DNA from: Pseudomonas bohemica | GTDB taxonomy: Bacteria > Pseudomonadota > Gammaproteobacteria > Pseudomonadales > Pseudomonadaceae | Length of the DNA stretch: 40,529 bases | Direction of reading: 5' to 3' | Assembly (NCBI RefSeq): GCF_002934685.1 | Contig: NZ_NKHL01000121.1 | Coordinates: 188,988-229,516 of the forward strand | In this document: piece by piece, positions 26,503-34,502 of the stretch | How the letters are laid out: the number at the start of each line of letters is the position of its first letter | Position numbering within the stretch: position 1 is the first letter of the stretch | Notes under the pieces: model-generated | Database searches by the model: none | What the model was told of the DNA's origin: nothing | What the model saw: only the letters and a program-made list of their open reading frames with translations | Program-made: the position numbers and the translations under genes

Positions 26503-27858
26503 TTAACCCCTGATCAATTCTTCCGCCGCCTGCCTGTGATCGGCAATCAACCCCTTCAAATCCAGCCCCTCCACCTGACCGTCAACCACCCGCCATTTGC
26601 CGCCAATCATGACTCGATCCGCCCGATCGGCTCCACATAGCAGCAATGCCGACAAAGGATCATGACTGCCGGAAAAACGCAGCTCATCCAGTTTGAACAG
26701 CGCCAGGTCCGCCTGCTTGCCCAGTGCCAGCTCGCCGATATCGCTTCTGCCCAACAACTTCGCCGAACCTCGCGTCGCCCAGCCCAGGGCCAGTTCCGGG
26801 GTGATCTTCTCGGCGCCATAACGCAGCCGTTGCAGATACAGCGCCTGCTTGGCCTCCAGCATCATGTTCGATGCATCGTTGGAGGCCGAGCCGTCCACGC
26901 CCAGTCCAACCGGCGCACCGGCTGCGATCAGCTCCAGCGTCGGGCAGATGCCGGATGCCAGTCGCATGTTCGAACTCGGGCAATGACAAATGCCCGTTCC
27001 TGCTTCGCCCAGGCGCGCGATTTCTTGTTCATTGAAATGAATGCCGTGAGCCAGCCAGGTGCGCGGGCCGAGCCAGCCGACACTGTCCAGATAATCCACC
27101 GTGCGCAGCCCGAATCGCTGCAGGCAGAAATCTTCTTCATCCAGGGTTTCAGCCAGGTGCGTATGCAGGCGCACATCGAGCGTTTCCGCCAGTGCCGCGC
27201 TTTCGGCCATGATCTCGGTGGTCACCGAAAACGGCGAGCAGGGTGCCAGCGCAATCTGGATCTGCGCGCCATCGCCCCGCTCATGGTAACGGTCGATCAG
27301 ACGCTGGCTGTCCTCCAGAATCACCTGCCCCTGCTGGACGGTCTGCTGCGGCGGGAGCCCGCCATCAGCCTCACCCAGACTCATCGAACCGCGCGTCAAC
27401 ATCGCACGCATGCCTAGCTCGCGCACACTGTCGACCTGAACATCGATGGCGTTTTCCAGCCCTTCCGGAAACAGGTAATGATGGTCGGCCGCCGTGGTGC
27501 AGCCAGATAACAGCAACTCGGTCAGCGCGACCTTGCTCGCCAGTGCCAGCTTCGCCGGAGTCAACCGCGCCCATACCGGATACAGCGTCTTCAGCCAGGG
27601 GAACAGCGGCTGATTGACCACCGGCGCCCAGGCTCGGGTAAGAGTTTGGTAGAAGTGGTGATGAGTGTTGATCAGCCCCGGCAGCAGCACATGCTCGCGC
27701 GCATCGAAGACTTGATCACAGGGCAGCGCGGGCGACTGGCCCGCGGCGAGCAGTTCGACGATCACGTCGTTCTCGACCACCAGACCGCCCCGGGCATCGA
27801 GAGCGTTGGCAGTGAACACAGCAAGGGGATTTTTCAACCAGATACGGATCGCAGGCAT
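26503..27858 (-). CDS. 8-oxoguanine deaminase-type amidohydrolase
   Basis: A 451-residue member of the amidohydrolase superfamily (TrzN/AtzA/cytosine-deaminase-like group). Metal ligands are visible: H66-x-H68 (GLINTHHHFYQT), H234 with E237 (HTHLAET), H271 (LAHGIHF) and D322 (GVDGSASND). The sequence PGLINTHHHFYQTLTRAW and the catalytic pattern agree with P. aeruginosa Pa0142, which was shown to deaminate 8-oxoguanine to uric acid. So it probably clears oxidised guanine from nucleotide damage or from uptake, making urate. It lies on the same strand as the ABC permeases and the SDR gene upstream. The start has AGGAG eight bases away, and a weak dyad CCCTG-N10-CAGGG sits 47 bases upstream (27905-27924). 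Confidence 0.9.
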   Translation of the reverse strand: MPAIRIWLKNPLAVFTANALDARGGLVVENDVIVELLAAGQSPALPCDQVFDAREHVLLPGLINTHHHFYQTLTRAWAPVVNQPLFPWLKTLYPVWARLTPAKLALASKVALTELLLSGCTTAADHHYLFPEGLENAIDVQVDSVRELGMRAMLTRGSMSLGEADGGLPPQQTVQQGQVILEDSQRLIDRYHERGDGAQIQIALAPCSPFSVTTEIMAESAALAETLDVRLHTHLAETLDEEDFCLQRFGLRTVDYLDSVGWLGPRTWLAHGIHFNEQEIARLGEAGTGICHCPSSNMRLASGICPTLELIAAGAPVGLGVDGSASNDASNMMLEAKQALYLQRLRYGAEKITPELALGWATRGSAKLLGRSDIGELALGKQADLALFKLDELRFSGSHDPLSALLLCGADRADRVMIGGKWRVVDGQVEGLDLKGLIADHRQAAEELIRG

Positions 27859-28008
27859 TGGCCGGCTCCTCTGAAAGTGGGTTCAGGTAGCCAGCTCAGT
27901 TTTGCCCTGTCTGCTGATCCAGGGTCGCCGCGAAGTGGAACGTGTCGCGAAGCGAGGGTGGGGAGTTTAGGGTCACCTTGGGAGCGATGCAAGGTTGTCA
28001 GTCGGCCG

Positions 28009-28079
28009 CTGTGGCAGCGTGGCTTGCCGGTGGTGAGAGGTTCGAAACCACCATCGCCGGCAAGCCGTGCTGCTACAGG
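28009..28079. repeat. Short REPIN, GTGGCAGCGTGGCTTGCCGG family
   Basis: The left arm is CTGTGGCAGCGTGGCTTGCC followed by GG; the right arm is CGCCGGCAAGCCGTGCTGCT followed by ACAG. The spacer is about 27 bases. It lies between the SDR gene and the 8-oxoguanine deaminase gene, which suggests the two are not one tight operon. Confidence 0.87.
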
Positions 28080-28135
28080 ATCGGCACGCCGGCCCCCCGT
28101 TTTCCCGATTCACCGCATTTACGAATGGCGAAGTA

Positions 28136-28822
28136 TCACCAAGGAATCGTCTCACCCTTGTAGTTCACGAAATGATGGCCACCTTCCCCGGCAAATCGCT
28201 CGAGTTGCTCGACCATGCCGCGCACGCTGGTCTCGACGTCGATATCCGCACCTTCCCCGCCCATGGCTGTGCGAACCCAGCCGGGGTGCATCGAGAGCAC
28301 GGTGGGTTTGTTATCGCCCAGTTGACTGACGAAGGTGTTGGTCATCGAATTAAGGGCCGCTTTGCTGGCCTTGTACAGGGCCATTTCCGGGGCGTCGGGC
28401 ATGGTGATGCTGCCGAGCACCGAGCTCATGAAGGCGATGATGCCGGTGCCGGGACGGATCTGACCGACGAAACGTTTGGCGAGACGAATGGGCGCAACGG
28501 CGTTGGTCAGGAACAGTTGGCCCAGTTCGCCCGCCGTGGCATCGGTCGGGTTGTCGTGCAGGGGCCCCATGACCCCCGCATTGACGAAGAGCAGGTCGTA
28601 CACCTTATCCCTGAGGTTAAGCGCGAGGACTTCCAGCGACGATTGCTCGTCCATGTCCAGGGTTTGAATGTGAACACCGGGAATGGCTTTCAATTCATCA
28701 GCCTTGTGCGTGTCGCGAACGGTGGCGGTGACTTCCCAACCCAGTTCGGTCAGACGTTTTACCAGTCCGAGCCCCAGGCCGCGGGAAGCGCCGATGATCA
28801 GCGCGGTTTTGTTGGCAGGCAT
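28136..28822 (-). CDS. Short-chain dehydrogenase/reductase (SDR)
   Basis: A 228-residue classical SDR. The cofactor-binding GASRGLG is at residues 11-17, NAGVMG at 81-86, the catalytic serine at about 133-134 (FMSSV), and Y150-K154 (YKASK). The GASRGLG and the following VRD suggest NADP(H). The substrate is unknown; the closest well-known relatives are CsgA/sniffer-type carbonyl reductases. It follows the second ABC permease gene on the same strand with a 105-base gap, and may be co-transcribed with the importer genes. The ATG at 28822 is chosen because GGAG lies eight bases upstream; a GTG three codons earlier overlaps that site. Confidence 0.87.
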   Translation of the reverse strand: MPANKTALIIGASRGLGLGLVKRLTELGWEVTATVRDTHKADELKAIPGVHIQTLDMDEQSSLEVLALNLRDKVYDLLFVNAGVMGPLHDNPTDATAGELGQLFLTNAVAPIRLAKRFVGQIRPGTGIIAFMSSVLGSITMPDAPEMALYKASKAALNSMTNTFVSQLGDNKPTVLSMHPGWVRTAMGGEGADIDVETSVRGMVEQLERFAGEGGHHFVNYKGETIPW

Positions 28823-28927
28823 GAATGTCACTCCTTGAAGAACGAAACGAAGCAGCGTTAGCAGGGTGGACCGCGGCTGGCCTCAGGAATTTGTTTTTCC
28901 GGCGCAACGGTCATCCACTGCCAAGCC

Positions 28928-29854
28928 TCAGTGCCCCGACTGCCAGGGTTGTCCGAGCGACACTGGCGCATACAGTCGAGTGCGCAATGCGTTGCGCGAC
29001 AGTAGCACCAGCACCACGATCGTCGCGACGTACGGCAACATCGCCAACAGGTTGGAGGGGATAGCCAGACCGACGCCCTGAGCGACCAGGTACAGGATGC
29101 TGGCGAAGCCGAAAAGATAAGCGCCCAGCAGCAATCGCCATACCCGCCAGCTGGCGAAGACCACAAGGGCCAGAGCGATCCAGCCCCTGCCGGCGCTCAT
29201 GTTTTCTGCCCACATCGGTGTATACGCCAGCGACAGATAAGCGCCGGCGAGCCCGGCCATTGCGCCACCGAAGAGCACCGCCAGGGTGCGCACGAACAAC
29301 ACCGGAAGTCCCATCGCGCTCGCAGCGTTGGGGTTTTCTCCTACAGCCTGAATGATCAGTCCCACACGACTTTTCAGAAGAGTCCACGCCACCACGGCGA
29401 ACAGAGCGAAGGAGAGATACACCAGGATGTCTTGGGCGAAGAGCATCCGCCCGATCAATGGGATGTCGCTCAGCCAGGGAATCACGATGGGTTCGAAACC
29501 GGTCAATGGTTTGCCGACCCAGGCGGCGCCGACGAAGCTCGACAGGCCGACGCCGAAAATCGTCAGAGCCAGCCCTGTGGCCACCTGATTGGCGTTGAAT
29601 ACCAGGGCCACCAGGGCGAACAGCGACGACAGCAGCATGCCCGCCAGTATCGCAAGCACAACGCCGAGCCACAGACTACCGGTGCTGAGGGCGACGATGA
29701 AACCGATCACCGCGCCGAACAGCATCATGCCTTCCTGCCCGAGGTTCAGCACGCCGCTCTTTTCACAGACCAACTCGCCCATCGCCACCAGCAGCAGCGG
29801 AGTGCCGCAACGGACGGTGGCGAAGAAAATGTTACTCAACAGATCGATGTCCAT
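28928..29854 (-). CDS. ABC importer permease, BMP/nucleoside type, second subunit
   Basis: A 308-residue membrane protein with 8-9 helices of the BPD_transp_2 family (RbsC/NupQ type). Typical segments are LLVAMGELVCEKSGVLNLGQEGMM near the N-terminus and AVGENPNAASAMGLPVL in the cytoplasmic coupling region. With the next gene it forms the heterodimeric channel of a nucleoside or nucleobase importer, fed by the BMP protein. Its start codon overlaps the stop of the first permease gene (TGATG at 29852-29856), so translation is coupled. A GTG one codon earlier is an alternative start. Confidence 0.92.
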   Translation of the reverse strand: MDIDLLSNIFFATVRCGTPLLLVAMGELVCEKSGVLNLGQEGMMLFGAVIGFIVALSTGSLWLGVVLAILAGMLLSSLFALVALVFNANQVATGLALTIFGVGLSSFVGAAWVGKPLTGFEPIVIPWLSDIPLIGRMLFAQDILVYLSFALFAVVAWTLLKSRVGLIIQAVGENPNAASAMGLPVLFVRTLAVLFGGAMAGLAGAYLSLAYTPMWAENMSAGRGWIALALVVFASWRVWRLLLGAYLFGFASILYLVAQGVGLAIPSNLLAMLPYVATIVVLVLLSRNALRTRLYAPVSLGQPWQSGH

Positions 29855-30954
29855 CACACGGCTCCCGGCACAGCGGCCATCTGGCGGCGGGCCCAGCGCA
29901 ATTTGAGGCGCGGGCGGTAAAGAATCAGCACATCGCAGGCCAGCAGGAAGAACAGCATCATCCCCTGAAACAGTTGCGTGATGGCTTGAGGTAAATTGAG
30001 GGTCATCTGTGCGCTTTCCCCGCCGAGATACAGCAGCGCCATCAGCAGGCTCGAGAACAGAATGCCCAGTGGATTCAGGCGTCCAAGGAATGCCACGGTG
30101 ATCGCTGCATAGCCGTAGCCGGGCGAAACCTGCGGCACCAGTTGCCCGATTGGCCCCGTCACTTCACAGACCCCTGCCAAACCGGCCAGCCCACCACTGA
30201 TCAAAAGCGCCAGCCAAATCAGACCTTTCTCACGAAACCCGACGAAGCCGGCTGCACGTTTGTCCAGCCCGAGCACCTTGATCTGAAAGCCGACGAAGCT
30301 GCGTTGCAACAAAACCCAGACCGCGACCAGCGCCAGCAACGCGAAATACACCCCGGCATGCACGCGACCGTCTTCGGTCAGCAGGGGCAGTCGGCTGGCA
30401 TCGCCGAACATGGCGGACTCGGGGAAGTTCATGCCTGCAGGATCTTTCAGCGGCCCATGTACGAAATACAGCAACAGGTTAAGGGCGATGTAGTTGAGCA
30501 TGATGCTGGTGAGAATTTCATTGGCATTGAAATGGGTGCGCAGCCAGGCGGTCAGCCCTGCCCACGCCGCCCCGGCCGCTACGCCGACCAGCAGGATCAG
30601 CGCCAGTATCCAGCGGCTTTCGATGTCGATGACATTGACCGCCACCGCACTGCCCGCCAGCGCACCGATCAGCAATTGGCCTTCGGCCCCGATGTTCCAG
30701 ATACGCGCCTGATAGGCCACCGCCAGACCCAGCGCGCAAAGCAGAATCGGCAGCGTCTTGACCATCAATTCGGACACGCCATACATATCGCTGACCGGGG
30801 CGATAAGGAGCGTGTGCAAGGTCAGCAGCGGGTCGAGCCCCAGTGCGATAAACAGCAGCGATCCTGATACCAGGGTCAGAACGGCTGCGAGCAGCGGGGA
30901 AAACCACAACATGGCGCGCGATTCCTGCCCGCGCGGTTCCAGTGAAAGCAACAT
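29854..30954 (-). CDS. ABC importer permease, BMP/nucleoside type, first subunit
   Basis: A 366-residue permease with about ten helices. It carries the family's LAVAYQARIWNIGAEGQLLI segment and the coupling-loop region VLGLDKRAAGFVGFREKG, as in YufP/NupP-type nucleoside importers. It works with the overlapping second permease and the ATPase upstream. Two ATGs are possible: 30960 and 30954. I chose 30954 because the only Shine-Dalgarno sequence (GGAG) touches the first ATG and is six bases from the second. The ATPase gene lies 30 bases upstream. Confidence 0.91.
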   Translation of the reverse strand: MLLSLEPRGQESRAMLWFSPLLAAVLTLVSGSLLFIALGLDPLLTLHTLLIAPVSDMYGVSELMVKTLPILLCALGLAVAYQARIWNIGAEGQLLIGALAGSAVAVNVIDIESRWILALILLVGVAAGAAWAGLTAWLRTHFNANEILTSIMLNYIALNLLLYFVHGPLKDPAGMNFPESAMFGDASRLPLLTEDGRVHAGVYFALLALVAVWVLLQRSFVGFQIKVLGLDKRAAGFVGFREKGLIWLALLISGGLAGLAGVCEVTGPIGQLVPQVSPGYGYAAITVAFLGRLNPLGILFSSLLMALLYLGGESAQMTLNLPQAITQLFQGMMLFFLLACDVLILYRPRLKLRWARRQMAAVPGAV

Positions 30955-30989
30955 CGCCATCTCCGTTATATAGGTCGTTAAGACAGCCG

Positions 30990-32549
30990 TTAGATCTGCG
31001 GGGCCGCGTCGGGTTGAGAGGGGGAGGCATCGAATTGACCAGCCATCCAGCCGCCGACCTGCACCTGGCTGGTCTGCGCGGTTGGCGCCAGCGCCGATAA
31101 GCGACCGGATGACAGGGCCGCCACCCGATCACTGATCTGAAACAGCTCATCGAGGTCTTCGGAAATCACTAGAATCGCAGCGCCTGCATCGCGCAGGGCG
31201 ATCAGCGCCCGATGAATCGCGGCTGCAGCTCCGACATCCACGCCCCAGGTCGGGTGGGCGGCGACCAACAGCCTGGGGCTCTGCAGGATTTCGCGACCGA
31301 GAATGAATTTCTGCAGATTACCGCCCGACAGGCTGCGGGCCGCGGTATGTGCGTTCGGTGTTTTCACGGCGAAACGCTGGATGATGGTTTCGGCCAGCGC
31401 TTGAACCTTGCTGCGCTGGATCAACCCTTTGCTCACCAGTCCTTGCTGAAAGGCGGTTAACAGCGCGTTGTCCGTCAGGCTCATTTCCGGCACTGCGCCA
31501 TGACCCAGGCGCTCGGCGGGTACGAAGGCAAGACCCTGTCTGCGCCTGGCGTCCGGGCGTAAATGCGCGACGGCTTGATTGGCAAAACGAATCCGCTGCG
31601 CGTCGGATCGGCTCAGCGTCTGCTCGCCACTGAGCAGCGCCAGCAATTCGTCCTGGCCGTTGCCCGCGACCCCGGCGACGCCGACTATCTCGCCGCTGCG
31701 CACCTCGAGCTGCACATCTGTCAGCGAGCAGCCGAATGGGTCGGGGTTGTGCCACGACAGCTTATCGACTTGCAGAAAAGACGCGGTGCCCGACGCTTTG
31801 GGGTATTGCGCGACCAGCCCCTCGGCGTCACCGACCATCAGACGCGCCAGTTGCAAATCGCTGCATTCGGCCGGCTTGCAATGCCCTGAAACCTTGCCGC
31901 CGCGAAGCACTGTCGCGCTGTGACAAAGCGCGCGCACCTCTCCCAGTTTGTGGCTGATGAATAGAATGCTGCAGCCTTCATCGGCCAGTCGACGTAGGGT
32001 GACGAACAGATCCTCGGCCTCTTGGGGCGTGAGTACGGAGGTTGGCTCATCGAGAATCAGCAGGCGAATTTCCTGCATCAGGCAGCGAATGATCTCTACC
32101 TTCTGCCGTTCGCCAATAGACAGACTGTGCACCAGGCGCTGGGGTTCGAGCGCCATGCCATAGCGCTGGGAGACTTCGCGGATCTTTGGCTCCAACTGCT
32201 TCGGTGTACCCGCCGCAGCGCCCATGGCCAAGGCAATGTTTTGCGCCACGCTCAGCGTTTCGAACAGCGAGAAGTGCTGGAACACCATGCCGATGCCCAG
32301 CTCCCGTGCCTGGGCTGGGTTGCGCATGTTCAGCGGCTGACCCTGCCAGATGATCTGCCCCGCATCGGGCTGCACCACGCCATAAATGATCTTCATAAGC
32401 GTGCTCTTGCCCGCGCCGTTCTCGCCGAGCAAGGCGTGGATTTCGCCCGGCTGGATACTCAAATCGATAGCGTCGTTGGCGAGACACCCGGGGTATCGCT
32501 TGGTGATGTGGCGCAGTTGCAGGCGCGCTTGATTCATTGACTGGGGCAT
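30990..32549 (-). CDS. ABC importer ATP-binding protein, duplicated domain (BMP/nucleoside type)
   Basis: A 519-residue ATPase with two tandem ABC domains, the format of RbsA/YufO/NupO. The first domain has a full Walker A (GENGAGKST, 42-50), the signature LSIGERQK and Walker B LLILDEPT. The second has a degenerate P-loop (VAGVAGNGQDELLALL), a good signature (LSGGNLQK) and AAHPTWGVDVGA in place of a normal Walker B, as is usual in this family. It powers the importer made with the two following permeases, with which it forms an operon (gap 30 bases, then overlap). A sigma-54-type promoter lies about 37 bases before the start, and the promoter element is part of the dyad at 32594-32611. An ATG four codons on is a less likely start. 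Confidence 0.93.
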   Translation of the reverse strand: MPQSMNQARLQLRHITKRYPGCLANDAIDLSIQPGEIHALLGENGAGKSTLMKIIYGVVQPDAGQIIWQGQPLNMRNPAQARELGIGMVFQHFSLFETLSVAQNIALAMGAAAGTPKQLEPKIREVSQRYGMALEPQRLVHSLSIGERQKVEIIRCLMQEIRLLILDEPTSVLTPQEAEDLFVTLRRLADEGCSILFISHKLGEVRALCHSATVLRGGKVSGHCKPAECSDLQLARLMVGDAEGLVAQYPKASGTASFLQVDKLSWHNPDPFGCSLTDVQLEVRSGEIVGVAGVAGNGQDELLALLSGEQTLSRSDAQRIRFANQAVAHLRPDARRRQGLAFVPAERLGHGAVPEMSLTDNALLTAFQQGLVSKGLIQRSKVQALAETIIQRFAVKTPNAHTAARSLSGGNLQKFILGREILQSPRLLVAAHPTWGVDVGAAAAIHRALIALRDAGAAILVISEDLDELFQISDRVAALSSGRLSALAPTAQTSQVQVGGWMAGQFDASPSQPDAAPQI

Positions 32550-32585
32550 GAAGGGCTCGGTGAAAAATGGATCGCACTTGCATGT

Positions 32586-32601
32586 AGCAATTTCCTGGCC
32601 A
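32586..32601 (-). promoter_or_regulatory. Sigma-54-type promoter of the ABC importer operon
   Basis: Read on the minus strand: TGGCCAGGAAATTGCT, with ten bases between GG and GC and a full TTGCT -12 box. It fits the RpoN consensus TGGCACGNNNNTTGCW at TGGC, G and TTGCT. The start codon of the ATPase gene is 37 bases further on. Confidence 0.72.
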
Positions 32602-32611
32602 GCTGGTCAGG
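32594..32611. promoter_or_regulatory. Near-perfect palindrome shared by two back-to-back sigma-54-like promoters
   Basis: CCTGGCCAGCTGGTCAGG is an 18-base dyad with one mismatched pair. It contains the -24 elements of both the leftward (32586-32601) and the rightward (32604-32619) promoter-like sequence. It also resembles the RutR operator (TTGACCA-N2-TGGTCAA), so binding by the RutR-like regulator encoded at 33753-34418 is an alternative or additional reading. Confidence 0.5.
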
Positions 32612-32619
32612 TTTTTGCT
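32604..32619 (+). promoter_or_regulatory. Rightward sigma-54-like promoter with no gene behind it
   Basis: TGGTCAGGTTTTTGCT on the plus strand, with the ten-base GG-GC spacing and almost identical to the elements at 25017-25032 and 36051-36066. No plus-strand gene follows for 4.6 kb; the next 500 bases are non-coding. Confidence 0.5.
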
Positions 32620-32639
32620 GCGTATGGGAGGTGGATGTC

Positions 32640-32718
32640 ATGGAGCCCGTTGGCAGCGAGGGTCGCTGGCAGTGGGGTGGTTGAAATCGTTAGCGCCAAC
32701 GAGCCGTGCTGCTACAGA
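32640..32718. repeat. Decayed REPIN, third family
   Basis: The right arm, GCGCCAACGAGCCGTGCTGC followed by TACAG, is close to that of 28009-28079; the left arm GGAGCCCGTTGGCAGCGAGG is diverged. Confidence 0.55.
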
Positions 32719-32857
32719 AGAGGATGATCATCGACAGTCGTGAGCACTTTCTGAGGGCATCGAATTTCCCCACGTTTCAATTTGGTTCAATTTTCTGGAT
32801 GAAAAATGACCAAATGACGGCAGGCGCGAGCTCCCCGGCACTCTGGACAGCCGTGCA

Positions 32858-32896
32858 CTTGTTATCCACTGGTTGCTCCACAGTTAATGTGCGCAA
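32858..32896. repeat. Direct repeat copy 1 with DnaA-box-like core
   Basis: CTTG-TTA-TCCACTGG at the left end and CACAGTTAATGTGCGCAA at the right end. TTATCCACT differs from the DnaA box TTATCCACA at one base. It aligns with 33064-33099 with a 3-base gap and 23 of 32 later bases identical. Confidence 0.55.
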
Positions 32897-33063
32897 GTCC
32901 AAATCCTCGATATAAGTGCGCGCAAGAACAGGAAGGACTCGCGTCAGGGCCGCCTAACATTCTGTTTTTCAGCGGATTAGTGCGATGGATAAGTCGATTG
33001 ATCAAAAAATGTGCAGAACCCTAATGCCCATATGCTTCAAGGGCTACGCGTGAATATGCTCAG

Positions 33064-33099
33064 CTTGTCCACAGGCAAGTGCACAGTAGATGTGGGCAA
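33064..33099. repeat. Direct repeat copy 2 with DnaA-box-like core
   Basis: CTTGTCCACAGG at the left end and CACAGTAGATGTGGGCAA at the right end. TTGTCCACA differs from TTATCCACA at one base. Partner of the copy at 32858-32896, about 205 bases away. Confidence 0.55.
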
Positions 33100-33132
33100 T
33101 CCGCGTTCCCGCATGTGTCTGCAGGGTGCGCG

Positions 33133-33723
33133 TCAAACGTCTTTATGATGCAACACAATACGTCCGCGGCTGATATCGGAGAGCTGACGCTGAAAGGTTT
33201 CGACTTGCTCAAGCCCGAGGGCGATCAATAGTTCCACGCCGATGGCAGTGAAGGTCTCGCTCTGCACCAGACCGTGCAACTCGCCAAGCCTCAGCTTCAC
33301 CAACGCCAATTCGCTGAAGCTGCAATCGAAACTCAGCGTGACGCGGTTGATCAGCGGCAAACGTTCGGCCTGTTGCAGGCATTTGTTTGCACCACCGCCA
33401 TAGGCCCGCGCCAGGCCGCCCGTGCCCAACTGAATGCCGCCATACCAGCGAATCACCAGCACCACGACCTGATCGAAGTCTTGCGCTTCGATGGCCGCGA
33501 GAATTGGCCGACCTGCGGTGCCGCCTGGCTCGCCGTCATCGGTGCTGCGGTATTGCGCGCCCAGCTTCCAGGCCCAGCAATTGTGCGTGGCACTGAGATC
33601 GCTGTTCTGCTCGATGAACGCCTGCGCATCCGCGGGGCTGGTGATGGGGGAAGCGAGGGTGATGAAGCGGCTCTTGCGAATCTCTTCACGAAACTCACAA
33701 GGGCCGACGAGGGTAGAAGGCAT
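33133..33723 (-). CDS. yigZ: YigZ/IMPACT family protein
   Basis: A 196-residue protein. The N-terminal UPF0029/Impact domain shows KSRFITLASPITSPADAQAF, THNCWAWKLG, the highly conserved DDGEPGGTAGRPIL (residues about 62-75) and VIRWYGGIQLGTGGLARAYG; the C-terminal DUF1949 domain follows. The eukaryotic relative IMPACT inhibits the translation regulator GCN2; the bacterial function is unknown. It lies 29 bases after the TetR gene on the same strand, so it is probably the last gene of a permease-regulator-yigZ transcript, though no functional link to purines is known. Confidence 0.92.
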   Translation of the reverse strand: MPSTLVGPCEFREEIRKSRFITLASPITSPADAQAFIEQNSDLSATHNCWAWKLGAQYRSTDDGEPGGTAGRPILAAIEAQDFDQVVVLVIRWYGGIQLGTGGLARAYGGGANKCLQQAERLPLINRVTLSFDCSFSELALVKLRLGELHGLVQSETFTAIGVELLIALGLEQVETFQRQLSDISRGRIVLHHKDV

Positions 33724-33752
33724 GAAGATTCCAGCTGAAAATCAGATTGATC

Positions 33753-34418
33753 TTACGTTCGGATCGGAGGCGTCAGCCCGCAACCTTTGAGAATAATGCG
33801 AATCAGGTTATCGCCCGCTTCTTCCATATCCTGCTTGGTCAGCCGTGTGCGGCCGGTGACCTGGCAGATTTGCGTGGCGAAGTCGGCGTAATGCTGAGTG
33901 CTGCCCCATAGCAGGAAGATCAGGTGTACCGGGTCGACCGAGTCCATCTTGCCGGCGTCGATCCATGCCTGAAACACCGATGCACGTCCCTGAAACCAGG
34001 CTCTGTAATCCTGGCTGAAATACTCGTTCAGGCATTCTCCACCGCCGATGATCTCCATCGCGAAGATGCGCGAGGCCTGCGGCTGGCGCCGGGAAAACTC
34101 CATTTTTGCGCGGATGTAGTGGGCCAGCGCCTGGGCCGGATCGTCCTCGACCTTCAGGTTGTTAAAGGTGCTGTCCCACAACTGGATGATGTTACTCAAG
34201 ACCGCGATGTACAGCCCGAGTTTATTGGTGAAGTAGTAGTGCAGGTTGGCTTTGGGCAGTCCGGCATTCTGCGCAATGGTGTTCATGCTGGTGCCTTTGA
34301 ACCCGTGACGAGCGAACTCGTCCTCGGCAGCCTTCATGATCGTTTCTTCATTCTTCTGACGAATACGGCTCGCCGGTTTGGTGGCGCTGACGCTGTGAGC
34401 AGGGACTTCGAGGGTCAT
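33753..34418 (-). CDS. TetR-family regulator, RutR-like
   Basis: A 221-residue regulator. The TetR HTH lies at residues about 25-70 (IMKAAEDEFARHGFKGTSMN, then GLPKANLHYYFTNKLGLYIA). The ligand domain is of the YcdC/RutR type and very close to E. coli RutR in blocks such as PQASRIFAMEIIGG and LLWGSTQHYADFATQI. E. coli RutR responds to uracil and thymine and controls pyrimidine and purine degradation. Position directly behind a xanthine/uracil-type permease gene (84-base gap, same strand) suggests it senses a nucleobase and controls purine catabolic genes, as proposed for the PA1520-like regulator. The start is placed at MTLEVPAHS; upstream in-frame starts exist and the ribosome-binding site (GGA) is weak. 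Confidence 0.9.
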   Translation of the reverse strand: MTLEVPAHSVSATKPASRIRQKNEETIMKAAEDEFARHGFKGTSMNTIAQNAGLPKANLHYYFTNKLGLYIAVLSNIIQLWDSTFNNLKVEDDPAQALAHYIRAKMEFSRRQPQASRIFAMEIIGGGECLNEYFSQDYRAWFQGRASVFQAWIDAGKMDSVDPVHLIFLLWGSTQHYADFATQICQVTGRTRLTKQDMEEAGDNLIRIILKGCGLTPPIRT

Positions 34419-34502
34419 GTGCAATTCCAGACGGATCATTGGGTGCGACGGGGTGAACAGATAACGCACCCGCGACGATCCGACAAGCATTGGCAGTGCA
34501 AA

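Larger units (their letters stand above)
32550..33132. other. 583-base intergenic region without a gene
   Basis: It contains the two sigma-54-like promoters, a decayed REP pair (32640-32718) and, further right, two imperfect copies of a 36-39-base sequence with TCCAC-GG and CACAGT-ATGTG cores. The only frame of note (32706-32915) has no ribosome-binding site and no protein-like features. Confidence 0.6.

Noticed and set aside
27905..27924. The dyad CCCTG-N10-CAGGG before the 8-oxoguanine deaminase gene as a shared operator
   Set aside because: The inner ten bases do not match the other sites and no sigma-54 spacing is found; the arms alone are too short to claim a common regulator.
32594..32611. 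RutR-type operator TGACCA-N2-TGGTCA as the sole explanation of the recurrent CCTG(A/T)CC...TGGNCAG sequences
   Set aside because: At first the dyads before three purine genes looked like RutR operators. The conserved part, however, is asymmetric and continues into TTTTTGC with exact sigma-54 spacing, while the other half of the dyad varies. I kept RutR binding only as an alternative at the one good palindrome.
32706..32915. A 69-codon open frame in the large gap
   Set aside because: No ribosome-binding site, starts inside a REP remnant, and has no protein-like pattern.
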